A stretch of 64,000 nt of DNA from Mesostigma viride (Eukaryota > Streptophyta > Mesostigmatophyceae > Mesostigmatales > Mesostigmataceae): positions 2,128,563 to 2,192,562 of the forward strand of contig RPFO01000026.1 in assembly GCA_009746045.1 (NCBI GenBank), written 5' to 3'. Made by a program: the position numbers and the translations under genes. The notes below the pieces were generated by a model, which searched no databases, was not told where the DNA came from, and saw nothing but the letters and a program-made list of their open reading frames with translations. Shown here one piece after another: positions 33,074 through 43,800 of this stretch. Position 1 is the stretch's first letter. Each line of letters begins with the position of its first letter.

Positions 33074-33358
33074 AACCGTAGTGGCCCTTATATCAGTACA
33101 CATAATTATGTACGAATCGCCCTCACATGCCCCCAAAAATACCCCTTCCGGCCCAGTACAACCCAAGATATCTCCTTCATATAGTCGATATACATATTAG
33201 GGCCCCCCAGAGGGTCAGCAGATGACCCTTAAGTATACACCCTGACAATATACATACGTACTGTTTAAAAAATCCCAAATGTTTACGTACAAGTAACAAA
33301 AATTCCATAAACTCTTCGTACGATAATAAGGCGTACACATATAAGGGCCACTACGGTA
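33074..33358. mobile_element. MITE-like unit with about 45-bp terminal inverted repeats
   Basis: 'ccgtagtggcccttatat' at 33076-33093 is exactly inverted at 33339-33356. Similarity continues inward for another 25 bp with mismatches ('gtacaca..tta..gtacgaa' forms). The unit is about 285 bp and non-coding. Clear target duplications are not visible. Confidence 0.5.
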
Positions 33359-33699
33359 CCTAGCATGGCCTATACACTAAAAGCGCTGCCACCCGTCTGC
33401 CCTTGCTGTTCGATACAGAATATGCCCTTCCCGTTCGATGAACCAGTATGATTCTCAGGGTGTGTCTTCCCTTGTCCACCGGTAGCTCGTTGCAGGAAGC
33501 CTGTCTTCCCTTGGCCGTAGCTACAACCGCATGGGGGGACTACCTGCCCTGGCCCTCGCGATAGGGCATCACGGCCAAAATGCCGTGCGCGTTGCGGCAG
33601 CGTATTCGCAAATCACATGCCCCACATATCGCTAAATGCTGCAGGAAGACCCGCCAGCATTCCTTGTCCTCCGCCAGCACACTCTAGTACACCCCCCGC
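33359..33699. other. downstream flank of the secreted-protein gene
   Basis: On the minus strand this is the 3' flank of the gene at 33700-34989. No feature was recognised. Confidence 0.4.
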
Positions 33700-34506
33700 C
33701 TACCGGCCCTTGCCCTTGCTGCGCCCGCGGCCGATGGTTGTCCGCATGATCGGCACTACGAGCCCGCTACGGTGCTGATACACCCCGATCTGTTTCGCTT
33801 TCACGGCAGGGGCGGGCTTCTTAAAAGGTGCGGGTGGAGCTTCCGCCTTACGGACCATCGTCCCGACCTGGTTCCTCCCCGCGTTCGGGATCGGCTGCGA
33901 TCCCTGTTGACGGGCGCCCGACGTCCCAGATTGCTGCATCGGGATCGCCCGCCCCTGGCCGGAGCGGTCACCGCCCGGTGCGGCGCTACTGGGGGCACCC
34001 CCCGTTTGCGGAACCGGGGGCACCCCAGTGTGGCCCACCTGGTTATGCCCACCGGCCCACCCAGCGGCACTAGCCGCCCCCGCGCCGTACTGTGCGTTCA
34101 TGGCATAAGCGTTGTTGCGCATCATCGCCATGTTTCGCTGCATCATCAGCATCTGCTGCTGCTGCATCTGTTGCTGCTGCTGCTGCTGGAGGTGCATCTG
34201 CTCCTGCTGCAGCTTGAGGCGGAAACGGTCCACCAGCTGGGGGTTGGGGATGGCAGACAGAGGGGCGATGCCGTGGCCGGTATGGACGAGCGGGCTGCTG
34301 GGCCCGTTGGATCCTGGCCAGCCCATCGTGGGGCCTTGGGAGGGGACTTGCCCGGGCACGCCCCTGGGACCTGCTTGCCCGGGCACGCCGCTGGGAGCTG
34401 CTTGCCTGGGCACGCCCCTGGGAGCTGCTTGCCCGGGCATGCCGCGCCAGGGCTTGCCCTGTGGGCCAGCACCGTACGGGGATGCTCGCATCTGCAGGGG
34501 CGGGGT

Positions 34507-34539
<33 letters not shown>

Positions 34540-34989
34540 TGGGGGCATACGTGGCAGCGCGATTAGAAGAGAAGAATTTGATTCTTTATTCAAAGATACA
34601 AGTAAACTATTTGTCGGGAAGAGGGAAAAGGCAGGAGCATTCGCGGGAAGCTTGCTTGCCAAGCCCGCGTCACGCGTTGCCCGGCATTTACAGCTGCACC
34701 GCTACACCTTTTGCAGCGAACTAAAATTCATAAAAGAGGAGATTTTCGGCTCCACAATGTGCCAGATGCTGTGCATGGAGAAAGGAAGACAGGAAAAATC
34801 TAGCACAAGTGCGCGTACCCCCGTAGGCCGCGGCCCTCGCGGGCCGCCTCGCGCGTTCGGGCGCATATTAGGCATGCCAGGTCGCTGTCCCGAGAATGGA
34901 CGCCCCCCAATAGGCCGTTGCGCAAAGGTTGCCGGAAAAGCCACGGCGATGAAAAGGAATAGAGTAGCCAAGGTTCGGTTAAGCACCAT
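33700..34989 (-). CDS. secreted Gln/Pro/Gly-rich protein, two exons
   Basis: Exon 1 (34989-34819) encodes a clear signal peptide, MVLNRTLATLFLFIAVAFPA, with cleavage likely after TFA, then an Arg/Pro/Gly-rich stretch. The donor is GTACGC at 34818. Exon 2 (34491-33700) starts after CTGCAG. Both junctions are phase 0, giving about 320 residues. Exon 2 has collagen-like GVPGQAxP repeats (about residues 75-110), a Gln/Met-rich helix (QQEQMHLQQQQQ near 160) and a basic C-terminus (GRGRSKGKGR). The 327-bp intron has a 30-base C tract before the acceptor. I infer a secreted, disordered wall or matrix protein. The upstream flank is shared with SMC5, which is divergently transcribed. Confidence 0.6.
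34508..34540. repeat. G/C homopolymer tract in an intron
   Basis: A nearly unbroken run of about 30 G on the plus strand. On the coding (minus) strand it is a C tract directly before the 3' splice site of the secreted-protein gene and could act as its polypyrimidine tract. Confidence 0.8.
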
Positions 34990-36172
34990 CCTCGACTCGT
35001 TCTATGTATCACCACACTACCAATGCGAGACGCTGTTTATTAAGTGCAGGACGATGGCGAACCTACAGCATCGGCTTACGGACTTGACAACCTGCCAAGT
35101 TTCCGCCCCCGGCCCTGGTGATGTCTCATGTTAGATGCTAAACTTGTTCTTGATGCAATGACGGGTACTAGATGATCACAGCTGACTTAATGACGGGAAG
35201 ATGCAACTGAATCAGCTGCCAAGGTGGGATAAGCTTTATAGCCAGCGTACAATGCAAGAAGCACAATGGCCGGCGTTGCAATCATCTCGCAAGCAACATG
35301 GTAGTGAAATGCCTGCAGCAAGGCTCTGCCCGGTGAGCGTGAATAAATTTCTTTGGTTGGCTCCTTGAAATTTCCCAGCCAACTCGGGCCCACGAGTTAT
35401 GTCGTCGTCTTCACATCCCCCTGTCGACAGAATCATGCTCATGTCTAAATCTTTGGCCCTGCAGCCTGCAGGTCGCAGGAGTGAGCTCATAGCTGTCAGA
35501 CAGACAGTCAGTTTCTAATAAACGGTATTTATTACGCCGGTTGGACCCAACTTGCTCACTCCTCTGGAATGTTTGCTAGGACGCATCAGGCCAACGCGGG
35601 TGTCCAGTTCAGTTCAGTTCAGTTGTATCCCACGCCGCACATGGGCCGCAGAGAGTCTGTAGTGGCCGAGGGCCGGTAGCCTCAACAACGACAAAAGCAG
35701 AATCGTTATGCCGGCACAAGCCACAGAGAGCAAATGGCTACAGTATCCAGTACACGTATGTATCTTACTGTACAAGCAAGGTACAAGAGTCGCTGCATGT
35801 ACACTGTAGCTTGCGGCCACGGTCACTATGAGGTAAGTACATTAAAAAATGTGAAAATTGATTGCGGACCCTCTGCGGACGCCGGACGATGACGCTTGTC
35901 AAGGCCCGACCCGATCAACTTTGGCGCCAATTTACGAGCTCTCGAAGGCTTGCAATTTACACGCAGTCGGAACAGGCACGCCCCATGTCCGTTCTTTCTG
36001 CACGACGCGGTCGTCACGGTCTTTAACTTTTTCGTGGGAAGTCCGCTGCGCCATGGATTTAATGTGGCTATCCAAACAGGCACTATGATCACCAGGAGGC
36101 TGCTGGATCGGATGGCCAAGTGATTATTTACCGGTGCTAGGCGAACGATTCTCCAACACCGGCCGATACACC
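34990..36172. promoter_or_regulatory. divergent promoter region between the secreted-protein gene and SMC5
   Basis: The two genes start 1.18 kb apart and point away from each other, so promoters for both should lie here. No TATA box of clear meaning was found. Small simple repeats occur ('gttcagttcagttcagttg' at 35606-35625). A 75-codon frame at 35896-36123 ends just before SMC5 but has no recognisable features. Confidence 0.4.
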
Positions 36173-39100
36173 ATGAAGCAAGAGAGAGAACTTCGTATAG
36201 AAGGAGGCGCTCGCAAGCGGCAGAGGGTGGCCGCCTCCTCGGGGCACCGGTGGGAGGAATTTAAGGTGGGTTCGATCCTGCGGATTCGACTGGTCAATTT
36301 CATGACGTACAACAGTGTCAAGGTGGAACCCGGTGCTCGCATGAACCTCATCATCGGCCCCAACGGCACGGGAAAGAGCTCGATTGTCTGTGCCATCGCT
36401 GTGGGCCTGGCATACAAGCCCAGCAAGTTGCTGGAACGTGGCGACAACCTGGGCGATTTCATCCAGCGGGGCAAGAACGAGGCGATGACAGAGATTACGC
36501 TCAAAGCCGACGAGCGCGGCGAGGAGGTCGTCATCCAGCGCCGCATCAGGCAAAACGGCAGCCAATTCTTCGTCAACGGGAAGGCCGCGAAAGTAGAAGA
36601 TGTGGAGACCATCCGCAACCGTCTCGGCATCCAGCTCGACAACCTGTGCCAGTTCCTCCCGCAAGAGAAAGTCGCCCACTTCGCGAAGCAGAAAGCGCCC
36701 GAGAAGCTCCTGCTGACGGAGAAAGCCGTCAACCCGGCGCTGTTCGAGTACCACCAGCAGCTGATCGACATGAAGCAGGGCATCGCGTCCATGGAAGTCT
36801 CGGTCAAGAACCGGAAATCCCTCCTCCAGGCCGAGGTCGACAAGAACGCCGAGCTCGAGAAGGAGGTGGAGCTGCTCCGCCAGCGCGACGAGCTGCTCGA
36901 TAAGGTCCGGATCATGGAGCTGAAGCGCCCGTGGGCGATCTTCGAGTCCCAGAAGGCTAAATACACGGCGTCCAAGGAGAACCTCAAAAAGGCCGACGCG
37001 AACCTCAAGGAGAAGAAGAAGATGCATGAGGAGCTCAGCGAGCCGCTGCAAGAGGCCCGGCGCGTGCACGCGGAGAGGGAGCAACGCCACAAGGACCTGG
37101 CAGCCGCGCACAGGGCCAACCAGGCGTCCCTGGAGCGGCTCCTGGCCAAGCTGGATGCCAACGACTCGCAGCGTGACGCCTGGGATAACCAGGAGAAGGA
37201 GCTCCGCAGGGCCGCGGAGGCCAGGGAGAGGGAGGTGGCCGATCTGACGTCCAAGATTGCGCGGCTCGAGGCGGAGCTTGCGGAGATCGAGGCGGCCACG
37301 CCGGCCGCGCCCAAGGAGGAGCTGAGGGAGCTGAGGGCGGCGATGCAGGACAAGTTCAACGCGAGGCAGCGGGTGGAGGGGGAGATCGACGAGATCCGTG
37401 CCGGCGTGACGGCCCCAAATAGCGAGCTGCGCACGGTGGAGCGCAAGCTGCAGGAGTTTGACGACCAGAGGCAGCAGCGGCTGAACAACCTGCGCGGGCT
37501 GAAGGATGGCGACAAGCTCATGCACTGCCTGACGCAGCTGGAGCGCATGCGGGGCCATCTCAAGGGGCGGGTGTATGGGCCACTTCTCATGGAGGTGAAC
37601 GTCCCGGATGCGGACGCCAGGAAATACCTGGAGCAGCACGTCTCGCTTCGTGATTGGTCGGCATTCATCGTGGACGACGCCGACGACTTCCAGGTGGTGT
37701 TTGACGAGTTCCGCAAGAAGATCGACTGGAGAGGGATCATCATCAACGGCGCGAACATCGACGTCAACTGTCCGATCGAATACCCCGACGGCCGCGCGTC
37801 CGAGTACGCGCAGTACGGGATTACCGCCACCCTGGATCAAGTCTTCCAGGCGCCGGAGATCGTCCGCCGTCACCTGATCGGCCACTTCCAGGTCAACCGG
37901 TCGTTCATAGGCACTGCCAAGACGTCGGCGCTGATGCAGCAGCTGCTTGCGGAGACGCCCGTGCGGGACGTGTACACCCCCGAGCTCCACGTCCGGAAGA
38001 GCGAGAGCAGGTACTCGTCAGTCACGTCGAGTGTCACGGCCGAGGTGCGGCCGTCGAGGCTGTTCACGGCGGTGGACCTGGGGGCGAAGGCGGAGCTGGT
38101 GGAGCGGCAGCGGGCGCTGCGGGAGAGGGTCGCGGAGATTGAGCGGCAGGTGGGTGCCCTTTTGTTTGGTTAGCTATGTTTATATAAGCTGGTCGAGCGG
38201 CAGGTGGGTGTCGTTTTAGTTAGTTAGCTGTATAAATGTAAGCTGGTTGAGCGGCAGGTGGGTTTATTTGTGTTTTACTGTTTGTTTATAGAAGCTGGCA
38301 GGTGGGTTAATGTATGTTTAATTGTTTAATTGCTTGGATAAGCTTGTTTAGACAAATTGGTCAAGCGGCAGTTGGGTTAATTTGTGTTTTGTTGTTTATT
38401 TACAGAAGCTGGCCGAGTGGCAGGCGGGTGCAGGTGTGGTGGGGGATATCATACACTATGGATGCTATTTGTTGGTGTCTAGACGGACACCGAGAGAGTT
38501 CATCGAGCGGCAGGGGCGCTCAAGGAGAGGACTGCGGAGATTAAGCGGCAGGTGGGTTTATTTTTATCTTTGCCGTACTTTGTATTTTCTCAAGCGCCGG
38601 TTGAGCGGCAGGTGGATTGCTTACGTGGAGTGGCAGTTGTTGGGTGCAAGGGGGCGGGGTGTAGTTCATACTAGTGTACTAAAGTCAGCATTTAGGTAGA
38701 TGGACGCCAGGAGCTGGTGGAGCAGCTGAGGGTGCTCCAAAGGCGATGGCAGGTATTCAGCGGCAACGGTGGGCTATAATATATGAGGGTTATATATGCT
38801 TCTCTAAATATTATGCGCCGGTGTATATTTACTGAACTGGCTGGTTCCTCTGATGCCGTTGGTCGTTTCTGTATTTCGTGCAATTTCTTATTATCTTTGC
38901 TTTTTCTTTATGGTATCAGTTCCTATTGACCAGTTGCTAAGGACCAGTTGCTATTGAGCAGTTCCTAAGGACCGGTTCCTAACGACCAGTTGCTAAGGAC
39001 CAGTTGCTAAGGACCAGTTGCTAAGGACCAGTTGCTGAGGACCACTTTCTAATGACCAGTTGCTACGGACCAGTTGCTAAGGACCAGTTGCTAAGGACCA

Positions 39101-42100
39101 GTTGCTAAGGACTAGTTGCTAGTGACAAGTTGCTAAGGACCAGGTTCTATGGACCAGTTGCTAATGACCAGTTGCTACAAACCCTACCTTTTTACGTGTC
39201 TGAGTCGCTAACTCAGTTTTGGTTGAACTCCCTTCCATATACGTGATTATCCACTCCCTTATCTATTTCCATTTCCATTTCTCTCCCCATTTCTCATTTT
39301 TTTCAAATCCCCTGTCCTGTGCGATTTCCTGAAACTCTACATTTTATTGCAATTTATTCACAACCTCTCCAGGTGGACGCCAAGCGCAGCGAGCTGCGCG
39401 CGGCCGAGAAGGAAGAGGCGACGCTCCGCAAGGAGATCGAGGGCAAGGAGAACGCCTACCGCCAGGCGCTGGCCGAGCACCGCAAGCGCAAGTCGCGGCT
39501 GACCCAGGAGCTCACCGTCGCGCGCACGCACGTCGCCTCCGACGGGTCCAACCTCGAGGCGCAACTCCGCAAGATCGAGAAAGCGCGCAAGGCCAACCTG
39601 GGGGAGACGTACGCGGCCTCCCTGGACCTGTGCAAGGCCATGCTGGAGTGCTGGCGGCTGGAGAAGGAGACGACGGCCGTCCAGCTCGAGCGTGTCGAGA
39701 CCGACGCGGTTGTCCGCGCGTGCGAGGCCGAGGTCATGGACGCGGGGACGGCGGTTCGAGACGCCGAGCGGCTGGCAGAGCAGTCCAAGGCTATCTTTAC
39801 CGCGGACGGCGCGGCCCTCAAGCAGGCGCTGCAGGCGGCCAGGGCCGTGTGTGCGCTCACCGAGGACATGAACGCGGCGTTTGCAGAGCTTCCCTCGACC
39901 GTGGAGGAGCTGGATGATATGATCATGCAGAAGAGGGCGGAAGCGGACCGCCTGTTCTGCCCCGACCCGACGATTCTGCAGCAGTACAAGGACCGGGTCG
40001 AGGCGATCAAGCGCATGGGGGCGGAGCTGGCCGAGGACCAGCGCAAGCTGGACGAGAGCAACGCACGCATCGACGCGGGTGGGTGAGGGGGGTAGACTAA
40101 TGGTGTGAATACTGGTAATGATAATTAAAAATTAATTTGAATAGCTAGAATAATGACCGACGCAGACTGGATGAGAGTAATGCAAAGACCGTCATGGGTG
40201 GGTGCGGGGGGTATTATTGTAATTCATTTGTTGATTCGATATGTTCTTGAATCTTAAGGCCGAATTTCGCCTCTTTCTCCCTCGGATTCCTTTCTCTCTT
40301 CAAATCCTTTCAAACTCTTTTTAAAAGATTAACACAGAGGCAGCACAACCCTGATGTTATTGGGTCAGGGTGAGGTGGGGCTGCAAGCCATGATGCCCTG
40401 CCCTGCCGGCGACCCAGCCTGTTGGCAAAGCCATGCGACAAAAAGCGAAGGCATGCCATGTGTGGCATGGAAGGGTTGGAGGGCCTGCTGGGAGTACCGA
40501 GAGATCTAGTGGGTGATGTCCACCACTGAGTGTAACAGATCTAGTGGGTGATGTCCACCACTGAGTGTAACAGATCTAGTGGGTGATGTCCACCACTGAG
40601 TGTAACAGATCTAGTGGGTGATGTCCACCACTGAGTGTAACAGATCTAGTGGGTGATGTCCACCACTGAGTGTAACAGATCTAGTGGGTGATGTCCACCA
40701 CTGAGTGTAACAGATCTACTGGGTGATGTCCACCACTGAGTGTAACAGATCTAGTGGGTGATGTCCACCACTGAGTGTAACAATCAGACAATCAGCACGC
40801 GTCTAAGTCCAGACGTCGACGCATAACCACTTTAGGCATCCGCAGTGCTGACTTATCTCCAGCGTAAATCCTTGTATCGATATTTCAAATTTAAGTTTAT
40901 GCGTAGTACTACCGCACTGTGGTGACATACCGTCGTTCCTTCAATGTTTAAGAAAACTTTATAGCCATTTCTGGAACTACCCACTCGTTCCACCCAGTGT
41001 GGACCAACCTGCCCTCCCACCCTCTCTGCCATCAGCAGCCCCAGCCACCCACCGCTGTTCATCTACTAAGAAGTTCCGTTCATGTGTTGAATCATGGTTC
41101 CATGCATTCTTGGTTTATTTCTTATTAGCCATGCGTGGCAATTTCTTTTTTTCCCCAGACATGGTGAATTTGTCCTTGGATAGACCGTCCATTGCTATTC
41201 GGCATGTATAGGTGGGCCTGCATCGGATAGTACGATGCCTGATACTTGTTTGAGTGCATACTAGTTTGAGACAGGTCCCCTAGTAGAATCGCTTGCTCAG
41301 ATACTATTCATGCCCCTAGTTTGCCCGGAATCAATTCCGGTTCTCCTGATTTTGTGACTGCCCTCCCTTTATGAACTACCCAATGGCCACATTTCACATT
41401 TTCTCTGCCCACTCCCTCAAACCGGTCCCCATACAGGTAGTGATGACACCTTTTTGTCCCCCGCTCCCGTCCACTCACCCATGCACATCCCACATGCAAT
41501 TTTCACGCGTGCGTGTCGCCCATGCAAATCGCCCCCATGCCAACTGTTTCTATTATGGTCCAACTGTACTTACTTTTCATATTGAATACATTAATGTTAT
41601 CAAATTTTGTCCTGCCCCCCACCCCCCACCCACCCCAAACTTTCTCCATGTCAACCGCCATCTGGCATTATCCAACAGCTTCTTATCATGACTATTCCAG
41701 CCCCCCCCCCCCCCCCCCTCCACTAACTGCCTGGCCTGCCAACTGCTATGTTTTATCGACCACCTGCCACTTACCATGATCATCATTATTGTTAATGTCC
41801 CTCCACAAGCTTCCCCCGATGCCAACGCGATGTGTTTTGTTTATTCCTCAACAGTCAAGGCCAAGTGGCTGCCCCCCATGCGCACGCTGGTGGCTGCCCT
41901 TCACGCCACCTTTTCCGCCTCGTTCCAAGAGATCAGCCCCGACTGCGGGGGCGCGGTCGAGCTGGTGGAGGACGAGTCCGGCGACTACGCTAAATATAGC
42001 ATCCTGATCAAAGTCAAGTTCCGCGAGGGCAGCGAGCTGTGTGAGCTGGATGACATGAAGCAGTCGGGCGGCGAGCGGTCTGTGTCGACGATGCTCTACC

Positions 42101-43653
42101 TCATCGCCATGCAGGCGCACACGCGGTGCCCTTTCCGGGTGGTGGACGAGATCAACCAGGTGAGGGGGTGAGGGGGGAGTAGGGGGCAGTGGACAGACAT
42201 AAACCAGGTATTTGGGGGGTGCCATGTTGGATATTTTCTGGGGCGGTGGACAAGATCTACCTGGTGAAGGCAGTTTGTGTGTATGTGGGTGGGGGTTGGG
42301 GAAGGGCGGGGTGGGATGGGGGAGGGAGATTGATTTGTGAAGGTGAGGGGTAGTGTAGAGGGTATTCAGCTTTGCCTGTTCAAGATGACCCCTTTTGGGT
42401 GGTGGACGAGATCAACGAGGTGAGTGGGGGGCGGGAAAGGGTTTCATTTGCTTGCTTGTGTGTGTGTGTGGGAGGGTGGGGGCTCGCTTTAGCATGTGAG
42501 GGGAGGGGTGGTGGACGGGATTAACCAGATAGGGAGAAGAGAGAGACTTGCTCCTTGCTGGTTGGTAGGGTGGATGGGGGCGCGGGTGGGGTGGTGGCGG
42601 GGGCTCCCTTGAGCACGTGAGGGCAAGGCTGATGGATTAGGTCAAGCAGGTGAGGGGGAATAAATAAACCAGGAGCGTGGGGGGGAGGGTTATTTTTAAA
42701 CCATGCGGGGGGGGTGGGGGCTGCTCGTGCCACGTGAATATAATGGGCGTGGGTGAAGGAAGTAGACAAGGTGAGAAAGAATTTCGTGAATATTTGGTTT
42801 CACTAACATTGTTTTGAATGACAAGAGTTTTGGTCTGCTAGTTGATTTAATGGGCTACATTGTCCACTTCAACATATTTACCGCCCTTGGACAGGGCATG
42901 GGCGGCCATAACCACTCATTCCATGTTGCATGGGCTGACTCACGTGACGCAGTCACGTGGTCTTCATTAATGGGCTGACCCACTTCATGGGCAAAGCTGT
43001 CCGATGGAAGCTCAATGTGAGGCCTCCCTTCTTGTCTGGCCTCCCTCGCACAGGGCATCGTCGACCACAACAAGATCCCGGAGGGGCTTGGTCCTAGGTG
43101 GTCAATTAGATACCTTAGTTGGAACAACCGATGAACCAAACGAAGCACCTTGCCTCTCTTTGTGCCCCCCCTCGCACAGGGAGTGATGACCCCCCTCGCG
43201 CGGGGCGTGGATGACCGTCGTCACGCAGGGCCTGGATGATCATATCAACTTGTCCCATGGTGTATGAACTGGTCAACTAGCTTATAATTTAAGTAACTGA
43301 CGCTAACCACGTGGCTCCCTCTCCTCATCGTCTCTCTCCTGCAGGGCATGGACGACCACAACGAGCGCAAGGTCTTCCGCCAGATGGTGCGCACCGCGTC
43401 CATCCCTGAGACCCCCCAGTCCTTTGTCCTCACGCCCAAACTGCTGCCGGACTTGGACTACTCCGACGCCGTCACCGTGCTGTGCATCTTCAATGGGCCG
43501 TACGTGCCACGGGAGCTGGTCCAAAGCGACGACTACCAGCTCGACCAGTTCTTCAAGCGGGTCAGTGATTGCCAGAACCTGCGCTTGACAGGTGGCGGCG
43601 CCATGGCGATCGGGCCGGCGGTGGCGCATGCCAACGAGATCGAGGCGGCGTGA
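36173..43653 (+). CDS. SMC5: structural maintenance of chromosomes protein 5
   Basis: SMC5 pairs with SMC6 in the nuclear SMC5/6 complex, an ATPase for DNA repair, replication-fork stability and restraint of mobile DNA. Exons: 36173-38149, probably 38696-38752, 39373-40078, 41855-42159 and 43345-43653; all introns are GT-AG and the phases agree (0, 0, 1, 0). The product is about 1117 residues, or 1098 without the small exon, close to the family norm. Visible in order are Walker A GPNGTGKSS (about 62-70), the SMC5-type LGDFIQRG and FLPQEKV (161-167), a long coiled coil, a hinge (about 450-620), a second coiled coil, signature QSGGERSVSTML (about 983-994), Walker B RVVDEINQG and a final FNGPY segment. 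The start is ATG 36173 in an ACACC context; an upstream in-frame GTG at 36134 is not used. Introns contain repeated splice-junction copies. Confidence 0.93.
38150..38695 (+). repeat. SMC5 intron 1: repeated copies of the exon 1 end and its 5' splice site
   Basis: The exon 1 end 'gagcggcag|gtgggt' recurs in decayed form near 38188, 38246, 38360, 38505, 38545 and 38598, often preceded by 'agctggt'. Several copies keep the full 'gcggcaggtgggt' donor. They are separated by T-rich filler containing 'tttgtttat'. Confidence 0.8.
38696..38752 (+). CDS. SMC5: possible 57-nt exon of SMC5
   Basis: It is preceded by a 'tactaaag' branch-site-like motif and TTTAG, and followed by GTATTC. It reads VDGRQELVEQLRVLQRRWQ in frame, phase 0 on both sides, and the heptad-like pattern fits the coiled coil where it would be inserted. 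However, it also resembles the exon 1 end (GAGCTGGTGGAGC...), so it may be a decayed junction copy that kept splice signals. Confidence 0.4.
38921..39175. repeat. 14-bp minisatellite in SMC5 intron
   Basis: About 18 units of 'gaccagttgctaag' with point changes, within the intron before the exon at 39373. Confidence 0.9.
40079..40505 (+). repeat. SMC5 intron after exon 39373-40078: junction copy
   Basis: The stretch 40153-40213 ('gcagactggatgagag', then 'gggtgggtgcggggggta') is a decayed copy of the last 45 bases of the preceding exon plus its donor ('gcaagctggacgagag' ... 'gggtgggtgaggggggta'). Confidence 0.75.
40506..40783. repeat. 35-bp tandem repeat, eight copies
   Basis: Unit 'ctagtgggtgatgtccacca' plus 15 further bases; eight copies with exact 35-bp spacing and one substitution (in copy 7). 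It is nearly perfect, so recently expanded. Each unit includes 'gtgggtga', the same as the donor of the preceding exon. Confidence 0.95.
40784..41854 (+). other. remainder of SMC5 intron
   Basis: Unique AT-moderate sequence with a C tract at 41699-41717. The acceptor is 'ttcctcaacag' at 41854. No gene was recognised within. Confidence 0.6.
42160..43344 (+). repeat. last SMC5 intron: copies of both splice junctions
   Basis: Near the donor side, decayed copies of 'gtggacgagatcaaccag|gtgagg' occur at about 42188, 42245, 42402, 42512 and 42632. Near the acceptor side, copies of 'cacag|ggcatggacgaccaca' occur at about 42890, 43055, 43175, 43198 and 43222 before the true one at 43345. The rest is G-rich filler. 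Confidence 0.8.
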
Positions 43654-43800
43654 AGGCATCGATACTTAAGGCGGCGTCAAGGCGTTGTAGATGCCTTTCA
43701 AGGCGCTGTGAGGCTCGAGGGAGGTGAGATGGAGGCGGCGTGAAGGCATTGTAAAGACGGCGTGAGGCATTTTTATAGGCGGCGTAGAAGTCGCATCATG
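43654..43800 (+). repeat. copies of the SMC5 coding end after the stop codon
   Basis: The terminal 'gagatcgaggcggcgtgaag' recurs as 'gagatggaggcggcgtgaag' near 43728 and in shorter forms near 43667, 43757 and 43780, each keeping 'ggcggcgt.aaggc'. Confidence 0.65.

Noticed and set aside
32555..33184. A 209-codon plus-strand frame
   Set aside because: No motif, and it overlaps the end of the minus-strand LINE and a MITE-like unit.
36134..36172. An earlier in-frame start for SMC5 at 36134
   Set aside because: The codon is GTG; the ATG at 36173 has a good ACACC context and suits the family's N-terminus.
36124..37990. Minus-strand frames of 568 and 617 codons across SMC5 exon 1
   Set aside because: Antisense shadows of a GC-rich coding exon; the plus strand has clear SMC motifs.
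40506..40783. CRISPR-like regular direct repeats
   Set aside because: The units are contiguous with no unique spacers, and the locus is a eukaryotic intron.
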